Notes under the pieces: generated by a model
The model's database searches: none
The model's input: only the letters and a program-made list of their open reading frames with translations
What the model was told of the DNA's origin: nothing
Part shown: positions 35,730 through 44,801 of the stretch, one piece after another
Layout of the letters: each line of letters opens with the position of its first letter
How positions within the stretch are numbered: the first letter of the stretch is position 1
Program-made: the position numbers and the translations under genes
Assembly: GCF_038003045.1 (NCBI RefSeq)
Contig: NZ_JBBOOK010000001.1
Location: forward strand, 930,001-994,000
Length of the DNA: 64,000 bases
Reading direction: 5' to 3'
Source: Sporosarcina sp. FSL W7-1349
GTDB lineage: Bacteria > Bacillota > Bacilli > Bacillales_A > Planococcaceae

Positions 35730-35760
35730 TCAAACAAACGTGAAATTCACGTTTGTTTGA
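35730..35760. repeat. perfect palindrome of the dispersed CAAACGTGAA repeat family
   Basis: TCAAACAAACGTGAA and TTCACGTTTGTTTGA form a perfect 15-bp inverted repeat around one base. It lies between convergent genes (truncated chemoreceptor and DUF1572 gene) and can act as a transcription stop for either. The same words recur near 44661, 57349 and 62049. Confidence 0.8.
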
Positions 35761-35765
35761 CCTGA

Positions 35766-36284
35766 TTACTTCCGTTTCAAATAGTCCTCCGATTGCCCTT
35801 TCGGGATGCTTAAGATCTCCCACTCTTCTCCCTTGATTTGCTTACCGATGAATAGGATTTGCCCGATATGCGAGGCATAATGCGCCAGCTGTCTTTCGAT
35901 AGCATCAAGCGCCGAATGACTTTCCCCGCGAATGCGGATTGTCCTCAGCAAATCTTCCTCATCTATACTCCCTAGCGCAATAAATAGGGTCTCCCAACCA
36001 TGATTCCAACGTAACTCCAGTTCATTACGTGACAAACGCTGATTCACAAATTCCCCATCCCGGTTCCGGTCGGGCTTCTCTCCATCTGTCGTCAGAAAAT
36101 CCGTCCAGCGTGAAATCATATTCCCGCTCATATGTTGAATGATAACCGCAATGCTATTCGACGCCTCATTCAGGGTCCAATGAAAATCCTCTTCCTCTAA
36201 CTGTGCAAACGCCTTCTCCCCCTGCTCTTTCAAGGTGAGAAAACGCTCTTGGATCACGCGCATGTATTCTGTTCCAATTGACAT
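35766..36284 (-). CDS. DUF1572 / DinB-superfamily protein
   Basis: A 172-residue four-helix-bundle protein. Histidines at H-M-S-G-N near residue 51 and H-Y-A-S-H-I-G-Q near residue 138 are spaced as in DinB-like metal sites. It is cytosolic. Several members act as thiol-dependent (bacillithiol) transferases; function here is open. Confidence 0.85.
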   Translation of the reverse strand: MSIGTEYMRVIQERFLTLKEQGEKAFAQLEEEDFHWTLNEASNSIAVIIQHMSGNMISRWTDFLTTDGEKPDRNRDGEFVNQRLSRNELELRWNHGWETLFIALGSIDEEDLLRTIRIRGESHSALDAIERQLAHYASHIGQILFIGKQIKGEEWEILSIPKGQSEDYLKRK

Positions 36285-36391
36285 GATGTGCAGCTCCTTT
36301 CTATTTCGTCCCGTATCCTCTGTTTAATCCGCTTGCTATTGCCTCTTAGGTTCATTCTATCATTCTAATGAAGCAAATCCATAGTATGATA

Positions 36392-36430
36392 AGAAAACAG
36401 AGCTCCCTTGTCTTAGGAAGCTCTGCCTTT
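36392..36430 (-). terminator. rho-independent terminator of the iron uptake operon
   Basis: CAGAGCT/AGCTCTG form the base of a stem (36399-36425) with further GG/CC pairs, followed on the minus strand by TTTTCTT. Confidence 0.75.
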
Positions 36431-36444
36431 TCGTAATTTCCTAT

Positions 36445-36531
36445 TCACCAAGACTCCATAAAGACCGTCATCAGCACACCTAACAGCACGCCGAGGAAAA
36501 CTGCAACGGTAAAGAGAATCCAACGTTTCAA
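36445..36531 (-). CDS. possible 28-residue single-helix membrane peptide
   Basis: A TTG start at 36531 with GGAGAGG about 8 bases upstream gives a 28-residue peptide that is one membrane helix (W-I-L-F-T-V-A-V-F-L-G-V). The same frame is open back to an ATG at 36684 that overlaps the monooxygenase stop, but that extension is not protein-like. A terminator follows at once, so it may be the last gene of the iron operon. Evidence is limited to the start signal and hydrophobicity. Confidence 0.4.
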   Translation of the reverse strand: MKRWILFTVAVFLGVLLGVLMTVFMESW

Positions 36532-36683
36532 CCCCTCATCCTCTCCTGCGTCATTTATACAATGTATTACATGGACAAGGGAGATATGTTGTAGTGGAGC
36601 TTCCTTATTCTGGATAAGTAAAAAACCACCCCCCATAAAGAGATTGGTTTTCAGTGGCCGCCATCGCCTGCGGTCGTCAATCA

Positions 36684-37019
36684 TTACGCTTTCGCTGCTG
36701 GCAGATGCTGTGCCTTTACAGTGAAGGTCGTCAGTTCATTCCCGAGAAACGGGCTCGGTTCGCTTGAGGCTGGTCTGCCATTCCCGGAGCCATGCGCTTT
36801 CTGGGATTCCCGACTTTCGAGCCAATTATCGAAGAAACGGCGTTCTTCCCAAGTGGTGCAAACTTTCAATTCATCATACTCAGGGGAGTCCTCTTTCATC
36901 CACACTTCCATCCGAATGAACCCTTCAAACGTATGCACGGATTTTGGCTGTGCGAAGCGGCTCGCCACCTCTTCCCCTTTTCCTTTTTGAATCTGGATCG
37001 TATTTACGGCTACCATCAT
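36684..37019 (-). CDS. IsdG-like antibiotic biosynthesis monooxygenase domain protein
   Basis: The 111-residue protein has the ferredoxin-like ABM fold pattern: V-N-T-I-Q-I-Q-K-G-K-G-E-E at the start, F-E-G-F-I-R-M-E-V-W and T-T-W-E after. IsdG/HmoB relatives open the heme ring to release iron, and the Asn near the N-terminus (N6) is the usual IsdG catalytic residue. Its place at the end of a Fur-controlled ABC uptake operon supports heme degradation. The start overlaps the ankyrin gene by 4 bases. Confidence 0.8.
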   Translation of the reverse strand: MMVAVNTIQIQKGKGEEVASRFAQPKSVHTFEGFIRMEVWMKEDSPEYDELKVCTTWEERRFFDNWLESRESQKAHGSGNGRPASSEPSPFLGNELTTFTVKAQHLPAAKA

Positions 37020-37432
37020 TTGTATTCATCCTCCCTATCATTCATTAAAAAATCCAATACCGGCAAGGCCTGCTCGCCCCCGCGTTCCGCATGACGGATG
37101 AGCGGAATGCCATGGGCTCCTTTCGCCGTCGCCATTTCCGGGAATCTCGTAATCATGCTTTTCACAATTTCCACTTCCCCGAGCATGGCGGCTGTGAAAA
37201 TATCCATTCGTGCACCCTTCGAAAGCAAAAACTCCGCAATGTCCCGATTTCCCGTATGGGCCGCGGCGCCGAGCCCGCTTTCCCAATCATCACCTCCCCA
37301 GTTCATGACTGCGTGGATCAGCGCCGGCTCCCGATCCACCAACGCTTTCACTTCCTGCAAGTTGCTATGGGCCGCCACGATGTAAGTACGGACCAGTTCC
37401 CCGTCCACTGGCTCCAGTTTAACACTTTCCAT
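37016..37432 (-). CDS. ankyrin-repeat protein in the iron uptake operon
   Basis: About 138 residues from the ATG at 37432. It contains three to four ankyrin repeats, with G-L-G-A-A-A-H-T-G-N-R-D-I-A-E-F-L-L as the best copy. No signal peptide, so it is a cytosolic binding protein. Both ends overlap neighbouring genes (ATPase upstream, monooxygenase downstream), so it is firmly part of the operon. A role in handing heme or iron on, or in regulating the importer, is speculative. Confidence 0.85.
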   Translation of the reverse strand: MESVKLEPVDGELVRTYIVAAHSNLQEVKALVDREPALIHAVMNWGGDDWESGLGAAAHTGNRDIAEFLLSKGARMDIFTAAMLGEVEIVKSMITRFPEMATAKGAHGIPLIRHAERGGEQALPVLDFLMNDREDEYK

Positions 37433-38219
37433 TTTCACAACGATCATCCTTCCGTAATTTATTCGGTGTAAAAAAATGAGCTCCGTCTTTCACGAAAATA
37501 TCCGCGTCAATTTCAAAAATCGAACGGAACATTTCCTTGCATAACACACATTGCGGGATTCCGTCATAGCGGATCCGCCCCTCCTTCAAGACGATGAGCC
37601 GATCGCTGTAGCGGGCCGCCTGGTTAATGTCGTGCAGCACCATGACGATCGTCATCCCGAATGTTTCATTCAACTCTGTCACGAGTTCCATCACTTCCAA
37701 CTGATGCGCGATATCGAGATAGGTCGTCGGTTCATCCAATAATAGAATGTTCGGCCGCTGGGCGATGGCCATTGCAATCCAGGCGCGCTGCCGTTCCCCG
37801 CCTGATAGCGAATGCAGCAGCCGGTTGCGGAAACCGGACAACTTCGTCACTTCAAGGGCCCATTCGACGATCTCTTCATCCCCCCGCAACGGCTTCCCAT
37901 ACGTGGAACGATGCGGATGACGACCGAACCCGACTAGCTCCCGAACCGTCAAATCGAGCTGGTGATCGTGCATTTGCGGCAGCATGGCGAGAGCCTTGGC
38001 GACGTCCCGGGTATCCATCCGGGCAATTTCCTTGCCGTTCAACAAAATCTGCCCGGTATCTGGAGCGTTCAGCCGCGACAGCAAGCGCAAAAGAGTCGAT
38101 TTTCCGGAGCCATTCGGGCCGATTAGACTGACAATCTCCCCTTTCTTGATATGTACATCGACTTCCGCCAACCGGAATTCAGCAGACTGCCGATACGATA
38201 GATCTTCAGTTGTCAGCAA
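37419..38219 (-). CDS. FecE-type iron/heme ABC importer ATPase
   Basis: 266 residues. Walker A is GPNGSGKST, the signature is LSGGERQRAWIAMA and Walker B is I-L-L-L-D-E-P-T-T-Y-L-D, typical of iron-chelate and B12 importers. The TTG start follows GGAGG and overlaps the permease end. A Cys-containing tail (after residue 255) is coded over the start of the ankyrin gene. Confidence 0.9.
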   Translation of the reverse strand: MLTTEDLSYRQSAEFRLAEVDVHIKKGEIVSLIGPNGSGKSTLLRLLSRLNAPDTGQILLNGKEIARMDTRDVAKALAMLPQMHDHQLDLTVRELVGFGRHPHRSTYGKPLRGDEEIVEWALEVTKLSGFRNRLLHSLSGGERQRAWIAMAIAQRPNILLLDEPTTYLDIAHQLEVMELVTELNETFGMTIVMVLHDINQAARYSDRLIVLKEGRIRYDGIPQCVLCKEMFRSIFEIDADIFVKDGAHFFTPNKLRKDDRCENGKC

Positions 38220-39240
38220 AAGAATTCCTCCGTTTCTGAATCAAGTACAAAAAGAAAGGACCTCCTAAGAAGGACAGCAGAATGCCGACTGGCAACTCGA
38301 TCGGATTGAAAGCGGTCCGGGCAATCGTATCCGCCACGACAACGAGCAAACCGCCGCCAAGCGCCGAAATCGGCAAGACGTACCGATAATCCCCGCCAAC
38401 GAGAGCGCGCACGATATGTGGAATGACAAGACCGACAAATCCGATCAGCCCCGATACGCTGACTGCGATGCCCGCGAGCAGCGTACTGAGCAGGATGAGG
38501 AAAAAACGGCTTCGCTCGACCTTATGCCCGAGCAGTTTCGCTACTTCATCCCCCAGCCGTAAAATCCGGATATGCGGAATTGCAAACAAGGCAAGCAGCA
38601 ATGCAGCCAGCGCGTAATAGATGATCATTTCAAACTGCACCCAGCCGACACCCGCAATTCCCCCGGCCAACCACGGCAATACCGACTGGACCCGGTCGCT
38701 GTACAATAGCATGAGCGCACTCATGCAAGCACCGATGACTGCGTTGATCGCAACTCCGACCAAAATAATTCGTACCGGAGAAGCCCCGCCCTTCCAAGAC
38801 ATCGCATAAATGACCAATGCAGCAATCAAGGCACCTAGGAATGCCGCAGCGGGCAGCAGCATAATATACGCCGGAAACAAAATCATGATCACCGTCGCAG
38901 TCAACCCGGCACCAGAGGAAACGCCGATAATACCCGGATCCGCCAACGGATTGCGCATGATCCCTTGCAAGATAGCACCCGACGCAGCGAGACACATGCC
39001 GACAATGAGGCCGACGAGCATCCGGGGAACGCGCAACTCCCAAACAATCCGACGTTCCAGCGAATCCGCGGACGTCATAATGCCATTCCAAACTTCCGTT
39101 GGGGAGAATGAAACAGGCCCGATCATCAAGCTGCCAATCGTTGCGATGAACAAGAGTACGGCTGTGGTAAGGAGGACAATGAACCGGACTTTGGCGAGCG
39201 GATGGCGGTCTTCGGAGGCTTGTTCCCCGACGGCGATCAT
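38206..39240 (-). CDS. FecCD-type iron/heme ABC importer permease
   Basis: About 344 residues with nine to ten membrane helices, carrying FecCD motifs such as R-V-P-R-M-L-V-G-L, G-I-M-R-N-P-L-A-D-P and F-V-G-L-V-I-P-H-I-V-R. The start at 39240 overlaps the binding-protein stop (ATGA); the longer frame to 39375 is not supported. Confidence 0.9.
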   Translation of the reverse strand: MIAVGEQASEDRHPLAKVRFIVLLTTAVLLFIATIGSLMIGPVSFSPTEVWNGIMTSADSLERRIVWELRVPRMLVGLIVGMCLAASGAILQGIMRNPLADPGIIGVSSGAGLTATVIMILFPAYIMLLPAAAFLGALIAALVIYAMSWKGGASPVRIILVGVAINAVIGACMSALMLLYSDRVQSVLPWLAGGIAGVGWVQFEMIIYYALAALLLALFAIPHIRILRLGDEVAKLLGHKVERSRFFLILLSTLLAGIAVSVSGLIGFVGLVIPHIVRALVGGDYRYVLPISALGGGLLVVVADTIARTAFNPIELPVGILLSFLGGPFFLYLIQKRRNSFADN

Positions 39241-40220
39241 TTTCCTGAACCTTCTTCCAAACTGTCCTTCATGACATGGAATGCCTCCACCACTTTTGTT
39301 CCGGGATTGGTGCCAAATAAATGGGATGGCAGCACGATAACGCGGCCTGCTTTGACGGCATCCAGGTTTTTCCATGCCGGGTTTTTCATCATTTCTTTCT
39401 CAAATGCTGCTTTCACTGCTTCCGGTTCGCCATGAGTGATGAGCATGACGACTTCAGGATTGCGCTCGATGATTTTTTCGACACTGAGGCTAGCATATTG
39501 CGGGTATTGGTCTTCATTTGGGAAATCATTCGCAATATTTTCCCCGCCCGCGAGCTCTAACAGATTGCCGGACAAAGACGTCGGCAGTGCCGCGAGATAT
39601 GTCCCAGGCGCCCCGTAGACGAGCAATGTTTTCGTCCCTTTTTCCGTAATGGATTCTTGGCCTGTTTTCAATGCTTCGTTCAACGTGCCATTTAATGTGT
39701 CGGCTTCTGCCTCTTTATTCAAAAGTGAACCGACCATGGAAATCGTATTTTGGATCTCTTGCACACTATTAGCAGATGTATAGATTACTTTCGTCCCTTG
39801 CCGTTCCAAGTTTTCCGCATGCGCTTTCATGCTTGGCGAGGCTAGCAAAACATCCGGATGAACTACCGCAATCTTCTCAAAATTCGGCTGATGCGGGTTC
39901 CCGATTTGCTCCACTTCTTCCAGCTCCGGAGCAACCGGCGCTTGTGAAGTAGGACGGCCCACTACTTTGGCGCCAAGTGATAGGAGGATATCCAAATCTC
40001 CTGAACTGAGCGTGGCAAACGTCTTCGGCGCTGTTTCAAATGTCAGCGTCTGACCTAATGCGTCGGTAATTTCAATTCCAGCTTGTTCCACTGCTTTCTC
40101 TGTTGTCTTTCCAGAAGCCTCCGCCTCCCCACCCCCATCCATTTTCTCCTCCGCCTTGCCGCAAGCCGCCAATACAGCGATTATGCTTACTACGGCAATG
40201 GCATATAACAATTTCTTCAT
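39237..40220 (-). CDS. iron/heme-binding lipoprotein of an ABC importer
   Basis: About 327 residues from the ATG at 40220 (GGGAGG upstream). Signal peptide and lipobox L-A-A-C (Cys20), then a helical-backbone binding protein of the FhuD/IsdE class (PBP type III), with the conserved V-E-Q-I-G-N-P and G-R-V-I-V-L-P segments. With an IsdG-like enzyme in the operon, heme is the likeliest cargo, but siderophores cannot be excluded. Two Fur boxes lie directly upstream. Confidence 0.87.
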   Translation of the reverse strand: MKKLLYAIAVVSIIAVLAACGKAEEKMDGGGEAEASGKTTEKAVEQAGIEITDALGQTLTFETAPKTFATLSSGDLDILLSLGAKVVGRPTSQAPVAPELEEVEQIGNPHQPNFEKIAVVHPDVLLASPSMKAHAENLERQGTKVIYTSANSVQEIQNTISMVGSLLNKEAEADTLNGTLNEALKTGQESITEKGTKTLLVYGAPGTYLAALPTSLSGNLLELAGGENIANDFPNEDQYPQYASLSVEKIIERNPEVVMLITHGEPEAVKAAFEKEMMKNPAWKNLDAVKAGRVIVLPSHLFGTNPGTKVVEAFHVMKDSLEEGSGK

Positions 40221-40242
40221 TCTCAAACCTCCCTCAATTAAC

Positions 40243-40257
40243 TGAGAATTATTCTCA
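40243..40257 (-). promoter_or_regulatory. Fur box 1
   Basis: TGAGAATTATTCTCA, a perfect 7-1-7 inverted repeat of the Bacillus Fur type, 23 bases before the binding-protein start. It should mediate iron repression. Confidence 0.85.
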
Positions 40258-40273
40258 ACGATTCGAGTATAGA

Positions 40274-40288
40274 TGATAATGAGAATCA
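40274..40288 (-). promoter_or_regulatory. Fur box 2
   Basis: TGATAATGAGAATCA, a 7-1-7 site with one mismatch between arms, 16 bases from the first box. Tandem sites suggest tight iron control. Confidence 0.75.
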
Positions 40289-40313
40289 ATGTCAACTAGA
40301 GTTTGTGGAAAAT

Positions 40314-40350
40314 GGTGCCTGATACCCAAACAGTCGTGAAAGTTTATTCC
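40314..40350 (-). repeat. decayed copy of the dispersed GGTGCCTGGCACC repeat
   Basis: GGTGCCTGATACCCAAACAG and then TCGTGAAAGTT match the order of words in the copy at 62049 (GGTGCCAGGCACC, AAACAAACGCGAAAGTT) with several changes. Confidence 0.65.
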
Positions 40351-40414
40351 AATAAATTTAAATATTTTATTCCGCTCAATTTAGGGTATGGAAGAGAGAA
40401 AGGAGGTTGAAGCG

Positions 40415-40966
40415 ATGACAAAATGGAGAGTTTGGTCTATGGCAATCGCCTCTTCTCTAGTGCTGGCCGCTTGTTCAGCTGATACGGAGCCTACACCGAC
40501 TGTGGACGAAACTCCGTCTGCCCAAGAGAAATCCGCTGAAAACAAGGCAACACCTTCAGAAGAAACTACTCAGCCGACGGAACCGGCTGAAACCGGGACA
40601 CCAACCAAAACCGCCGATTCAAAAGAGATGCAGCAAAAAATGGATGAGCTGCAGTATGAGGAATTTGAACTGCAAGTAGAGTATGCGGATCATACCGAAT
40701 ACGAGGCGGAAATTGAAAAGAAGGCAGACGGCTCCATCAAAGCCGAAATCGAGGATTCCTTGAAAGGTGTCGAACAAAAAGGTCCGGGTGCGTTCAATGA
40801 ATTATTCCCTATTCTGGAACAATTGGATATCACTCAACAGACCGACAAAGAACAGGCCATTGCCAACACACTCTCGGCCTTCAACTTGCCGACCGACTAC
40901 ACCGAATTCGAACTGGAAATCCGGTTCAAGGACGGGACTAAAATTGAATATGAAGAGAAAAGATAA
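40415..40966 (+). CDS. YusW-like lipoprotein
   Basis: 183 residues from the ATG at 40415 (AAAGGAGG upstream). Lipobox L-A-A-C (Cys20 region), a Thr/Pro/Glu-rich linker of about 50 residues, then two small similar domains rich in charged strands (Y-E-E-F-E-L-Q-V-E-Y and Y-T-E-F-E-L-E-I-R-F), as in the YusW family of spore formers. It should be anchored outside the membrane. No biochemical role is known. Confidence 0.8.
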   Translation: MTKWRVWSMAIASSLVLAACSADTEPTPTVDETPSAQEKSAENKATPSEETTQPTEPAETGTPTKTADSKEMQQKMDELQYEEFELQVEYADHTEYEAEIEKKADGSIKAEIEDSLKGVEQKGPGAFNELFPILEQLDITQQTDKEQAIANTLSAFNLPTDYTEFELEIRFKDGTKIEYEEKR

Positions 40967-40993
40967 TCGTTGGGTTGAATAGAGTCCAACACA

Positions 40994-41040
40994 AAAAGAG
41001 AACCGGCTAGGCCTACTCCTAGTCGGTTCTCTTCTTTTCT
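40994..41040. terminator. bidirectional terminator between the YusW-like gene and yfkAB
   Basis: AAGAGAACCGGCTAGG pairs with CCTAGTCGGTTCTCTT with one wobble pair, flanked by an A run on the left and TTTTCT on the right. Both convergent genes end within 35 bases. Confidence 0.9.
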
Positions 41041-41043
41041 CCT

Positions 41044-42159
41044 TTACCAGACACGTTCCATCCTCGATTGCTTGCCCCTAAAATCTTCTTCTTGGTAATA
41101 CGCGTCTTTGACCAATAAATTCGGTCCGAGACAACGGACTTCCGGACAATGGCAGCTGATCGATTTTGCCAACGGCCGTTCCAGCCAGCGATCGAGCATA
41201 ACCGGGAGCGCGTCCTGTTGAATATTGCCCATCGGCGGCGTATCCCCGAAGTCCGTGACGATGACATCACCCGTGAAAATATTGACATTCAAACGGGAAC
41301 GGCCGTCCGGGTCGTTCCGCAACGACACATTCGGGCTGTCATACAGACGCGCCAGCAGTTCCAAATCTTCCCGCTTGTCACTGCAAGGGTAGAACGGCAA
41401 TGTCCCGAACAGCATCCACGTCGATTCATCCCGGATATCGAGCAACTGATGGATCGCAGCCCGTGTTTCATCCAATGATAAAACTTCCAGATTCGAGGCA
41501 AACGCAACTGGGTACATCGGATGCACCTCATGCCTAGCACATTTCATCTCCCCCACGACTTGCTTGTGGATTTTCTCCAAATACGGGGCAGTCCGTTTAT
41601 TCAACATCGTCTCTGCGGAAACGAGCACCCCCGCTTCCGAAAGGGCTCGGCTGTTGTCGATCATACGCTGGAACTGTTCCGCGCGCTTGTCGACGGGCGG
41701 CTTGCGCTCCATATTGGCGAACCCGCCTTCGACAAAATCGTCGACGGTGCCCCAGTTATGGGATATATGCAGCACATCCAAATAAGGGGCAATCATCATA
41801 TAACGGTCCAGCGGCATTGTCAAATTGGAGTTTAATTGCGTCCGCACGCCCCGCTTATGGGCATATTCCAATAAAGGCAAGACATAATTCTGCACCGATT
41901 TCTTCGAAAACATCGGCTCCCCGCCCGTAATGCTCAACGTGCGCAAATGCGGCACTTCCTCCAGACGGGAAATGAGCAGCTCCAGCGGCAAGGCGTCCGG
42001 GTCTTGGTGCGCCAGCAAATCACCGACGGCACAATGCTCGCAACGCATATTGCATAAATACGTTGTCGTAAATTCAATGCTCGATAACGTCAACCTGCCG
42101 TGCTTCTCGATATCCAAATACGCTTCCCATGGATCCGTCTCCGGCGTCATTTTCATCAA
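41044..42159 (-). CDS. yfkAB: radical SAM protein YfkAB
   Basis: The 371-residue protein carries the radical SAM cluster motif C-N-M-R-C-E-H-C near residue 36 and the G-G-E-P SAM-binding motif near residue 80. A C-terminal Cys-rich part (C-H-C-P-E-V-R-C-L-G) could hold another cluster. Length and sequence match YfkAB/YfkA, whose substrate is unknown. It is a single-gene transcript. Confidence 0.88.
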   Translation of the reverse strand: MMKMTPETDPWEAYLDIEKHGRLTLSSIEFTTTYLCNMRCEHCAVGDLLAHQDPDALPLELLISRLEEVPHLRTLSITGGEPMFSKKSVQNYVLPLLEYAHKRGVRTQLNSNLTMPLDRYMMIAPYLDVLHISHNWGTVDDFVEGGFANMERKPPVDKRAEQFQRMIDNSRALSEAGVLVSAETMLNKRTAPYLEKIHKQVVGEMKCARHEVHPMYPVAFASNLEVLSLDETRAAIHQLLDIRDESTWMLFGTLPFYPCSDKREDLELLARLYDSPNVSLRNDPDGRSRLNVNIFTGDVIVTDFGDTPPMGNIQQDALPVMLDRWLERPLAKSISCHCPEVRCLGPNLLVKDAYYQEEDFRGKQSRMERVW

Positions 42160-42210
42160 TTCTGTTCACTCATTTCATTTAAATTGCTCCACCCCATTAT
42201 ACACCTTCCG

Positions 42211-44552
42211 TCAACCGTGTGGCTGTCCTTCATGACGCATTAGTTGAAGAATGCGTTCGGGCATTTCGGGCTTGGAATAATAATACCCTTGCACGAAATC
42301 ACAGCCGGCCTCCCTCAGCCAATCGACCTCCTCCTTCTTTTCGGCTCCTTCGACGAGCACGCGGAAGTTCAAATTATGGCCGAGATGGATGATCGAGCGA
42401 ACGATCGCTTCCTGTCCTTTGTTCCCGATTAGCTGGCGCAAGAAGGAGCGGTCGATTTTCAACACGTCGATCGGCAGTTCTTTGAGATGGCTGAAGGAGG
42501 AATAGCCTGTCCCAAAGTCGTCCAGTGAAATATGGATTCCCAATGTCCGGATTTTTTCCAACAGGGCCCTGCTTTTCTCCTCAAAACCAAGCGAGGCCGA
42601 CTCCTTGATTTCCAATTCCAGATAACGGGGATCCATTGCCGTCTCTTCAATAATTTCCAGCAAAGTCGGCAGGAAATCGTCGCGCGTCAACTGAATCGGC
42701 GAAATATTGACAGCGACGATCGGCGGTTCGGCAAGTTCTCGGCTCCAACTCACCCACTGCAAACACGACGCACGGAGCACCCACTCCCCAATTGTATGAA
42801 TTAACCCTTTCTCTTCCGCAATCGGGATGAATTCCACTGGAGAGATCGGGCCATACTCCGGATGTGTCCAACGCAGCAAGGCTTCCACCCCTTCTATCTC
42901 TTCTGTACGCATCCGGATTTTCGGCTGATAGACGAGATGAAGCTCGCCATGCGACAGTGCCGTTGTAAGGGCTTCTTCGATTTGCAATTTCCGTCGATAT
43001 TGCTCATTCAAGGATAAGGTGAAAGCCGTTGCTTCATTTTTCCCGTTCCTTTTCGATTCGGACATCGCCAAATCGGCGTATTGCAACAGTTCATCGGCAT
43101 TCGACGCTTCGCGTGGATACGTGCATAATCCGGCGCTCAACGTGATGGAAATCGGATGACCATGGACGATGAACGGCGCGCGCATCTGCTCAACGCATCG
43201 CTTGGCAATCTCTTCTACAGTATTCACGCGGTCATTCGCTACCAAGATAATGAATTCATCCCCGCCGAATCTGGCGAGAAAGTCGCCCTCCTCCAACAAA
43301 TCCGACAACCGTTCCGCTATATGCTGCAGCAACAGATTCCCCTCCTGATGGCCAAGCATGTCGTTAATGAATTTCATCCGGTCCACATTCAAAATGATGC
43401 ACCCGATTGATTGTGTACTCGCCATTCATTCAAAACTACATCGACACGGTGGCGGTTTGGCAGTTGGGTAAGTGCATCGTGGTACGCCATATAGGTGATC
43501 TGACGCTCATTCTGAATGCGTTCCGTCAGGTCGTGGAAAAGCCAGAGAGATTGATGCAACGCTTCTCCTATGACCGGCCTCCGCTTCACTTCGAATACCA
43601 TGGAATTTAATTCGACCTGCAAACCGGAAGGCAGTTCTGCGTCAGGTACAAGCCCGGGATGATATTGCTGCAAATGCGGGTGTTTCAAGTGTCCCCCTGC
43701 CAATTGGAGAAAGGCGGGATTTACATGCAAGATCCGGCCCGATTGGTCGGTGATGACAATGCCGTCCGCGATGGAGTCCAGTAAGGTTTTCTGCAATATT
43801 TCTTTTCTCTTCCATACCCTGTCGAAAATCAAGGAAAAGAAGAAGAGAGTAAACACCAGAACCGTAAGGCCTGCCACAATCCAGGCCAAGAGTGAAGTAT
43901 CCATGTCGGATGCAGGAACGGCAGGATGGCCATGGTCCGTAAATTGTGTGGCGGCCATTCCGGTATAATGCATGCCCGCGATGGCAACCGCCATGATGAG
44001 CGAAAAGACAGCCTTCAACCCGAATGGCATCCCCTGTGCTGTATTGGAAGAGCGAAAGCCAAGGCCAATCGCCACCCAAGACGCGGAAATGGCGATGACA
44101 ATGGACACGATCACTAACAGAAGATTGTACGTGATCGTAACGGGTTTCACCGCCGCCATGCCGACATAGTGCATCGCTGCAATACTTAATCCCATAATGA
44201 TTCCCGATAGGATAAACCGGGATGAACTTTTGGTATTCCGTGAAATGATAGTAAATCCCAAGAAACAGCCTACAATCGCAATTAGGACCGACAGGACGAC
44301 CAAAACCGCATCATAATAGATCGGAACAGGGAACTGAAAAGCGAGCATTGCGATAAAATGCATGGACCAAATTCCGATGCCAAGCGTCCCGGCCCCTGCT
44401 ATGAGCCAGACATATTTTGCGGTCCGGGAAGAATACATAACCCGCCTCGCCAAATCAATCGAGACATACGCAGACATTGTGGCAATCACATACGACAGGA
44501 CGACGAGATACGTATTATGATGCGAATGCATTGACGCCAAAGAATGTTCCAC
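42211..44552 (-). pseudogene. MHYT-PAS-GGDEF-EAL cyclic-di-GMP protein split by a frameshift
   Basis: The first frame (44552 to 43389) holds a seven-helix MHYT sensor with three copies of the motif (S-M-H-F-I-A-M, A-M-H-Y-V-G-M, G-M-H-Y-T-G-M), then a PAS domain and the first turn of a GGDEF domain (Y-H-D-A-L-T-Q-L-P-N-R). It ends at a TGA. The second frame (43425 to 42211) continues N-V-D-R-M-K-F-I-N-D-M, R-F-G-G-D-E-F, and an EAL domain with E-A-L-L-R-W and D-D-F-G-T-G-Y-S-S. One base appears to be missing between 43390 and 43425. The second part has an ATG of its own but no good ribosome binding site. Confidence 0.85.
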
Positions 44553-44660
44553 AATTCCACCTCATATTTTTTCTAAAAAACGACCTAAAGTCTCTATCAT
44601 TCTATCATTTTTTGTCTAAAAATCAATTTAAGAGTCTAAAGATCTATTCCAGTTCCTTGT

Positions 44661-44741
44661 GTACAAACATTCATGTTTATTCAAACAAACGTGAATGTTT
44701 GAATTTTCATGTTTGTCATGTTTGTTTGAGTGCCTGGGACC
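44661..44741 (+). repeat. copy of the dispersed palindromic repeat
   Basis: It contains ACAAACATTCATGTTT, TCAAACAAACGTGAATG, TTTCATGTTTG and GTTTGAGTGCCTGGGACC in this order. The same words occur at 57349-57380 and 62049-62129. Several internal inverted repeats allow a long RNA hairpin. Confidence 0.75.
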
Positions 44742-44743
44742 AA

Positions 44744-44794
44744 AATAAAAAACCCCCACCAAACCGCGATATAACGCGAAATGGTGGGGGTTCG
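44744..44794 (-). terminator. strong terminator after the GTPase gene
   Basis: CCCCCACCA-TTTCGCG pairs with CGCGGTTTGGTGGGGG on the minus strand and is followed by TTTTTTATTTT. Confidence 0.92.
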
Positions 44795-44801
44795 GTAAGC
44801 T

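Noticed and set aside
42211..43425. GGDEF-EAL part as a complete separate gene
   Set aside because: Its ATG lacks a good ribosome binding site and the GGDEF domain would miss its first strand and helix, which are encoded in the other frame.
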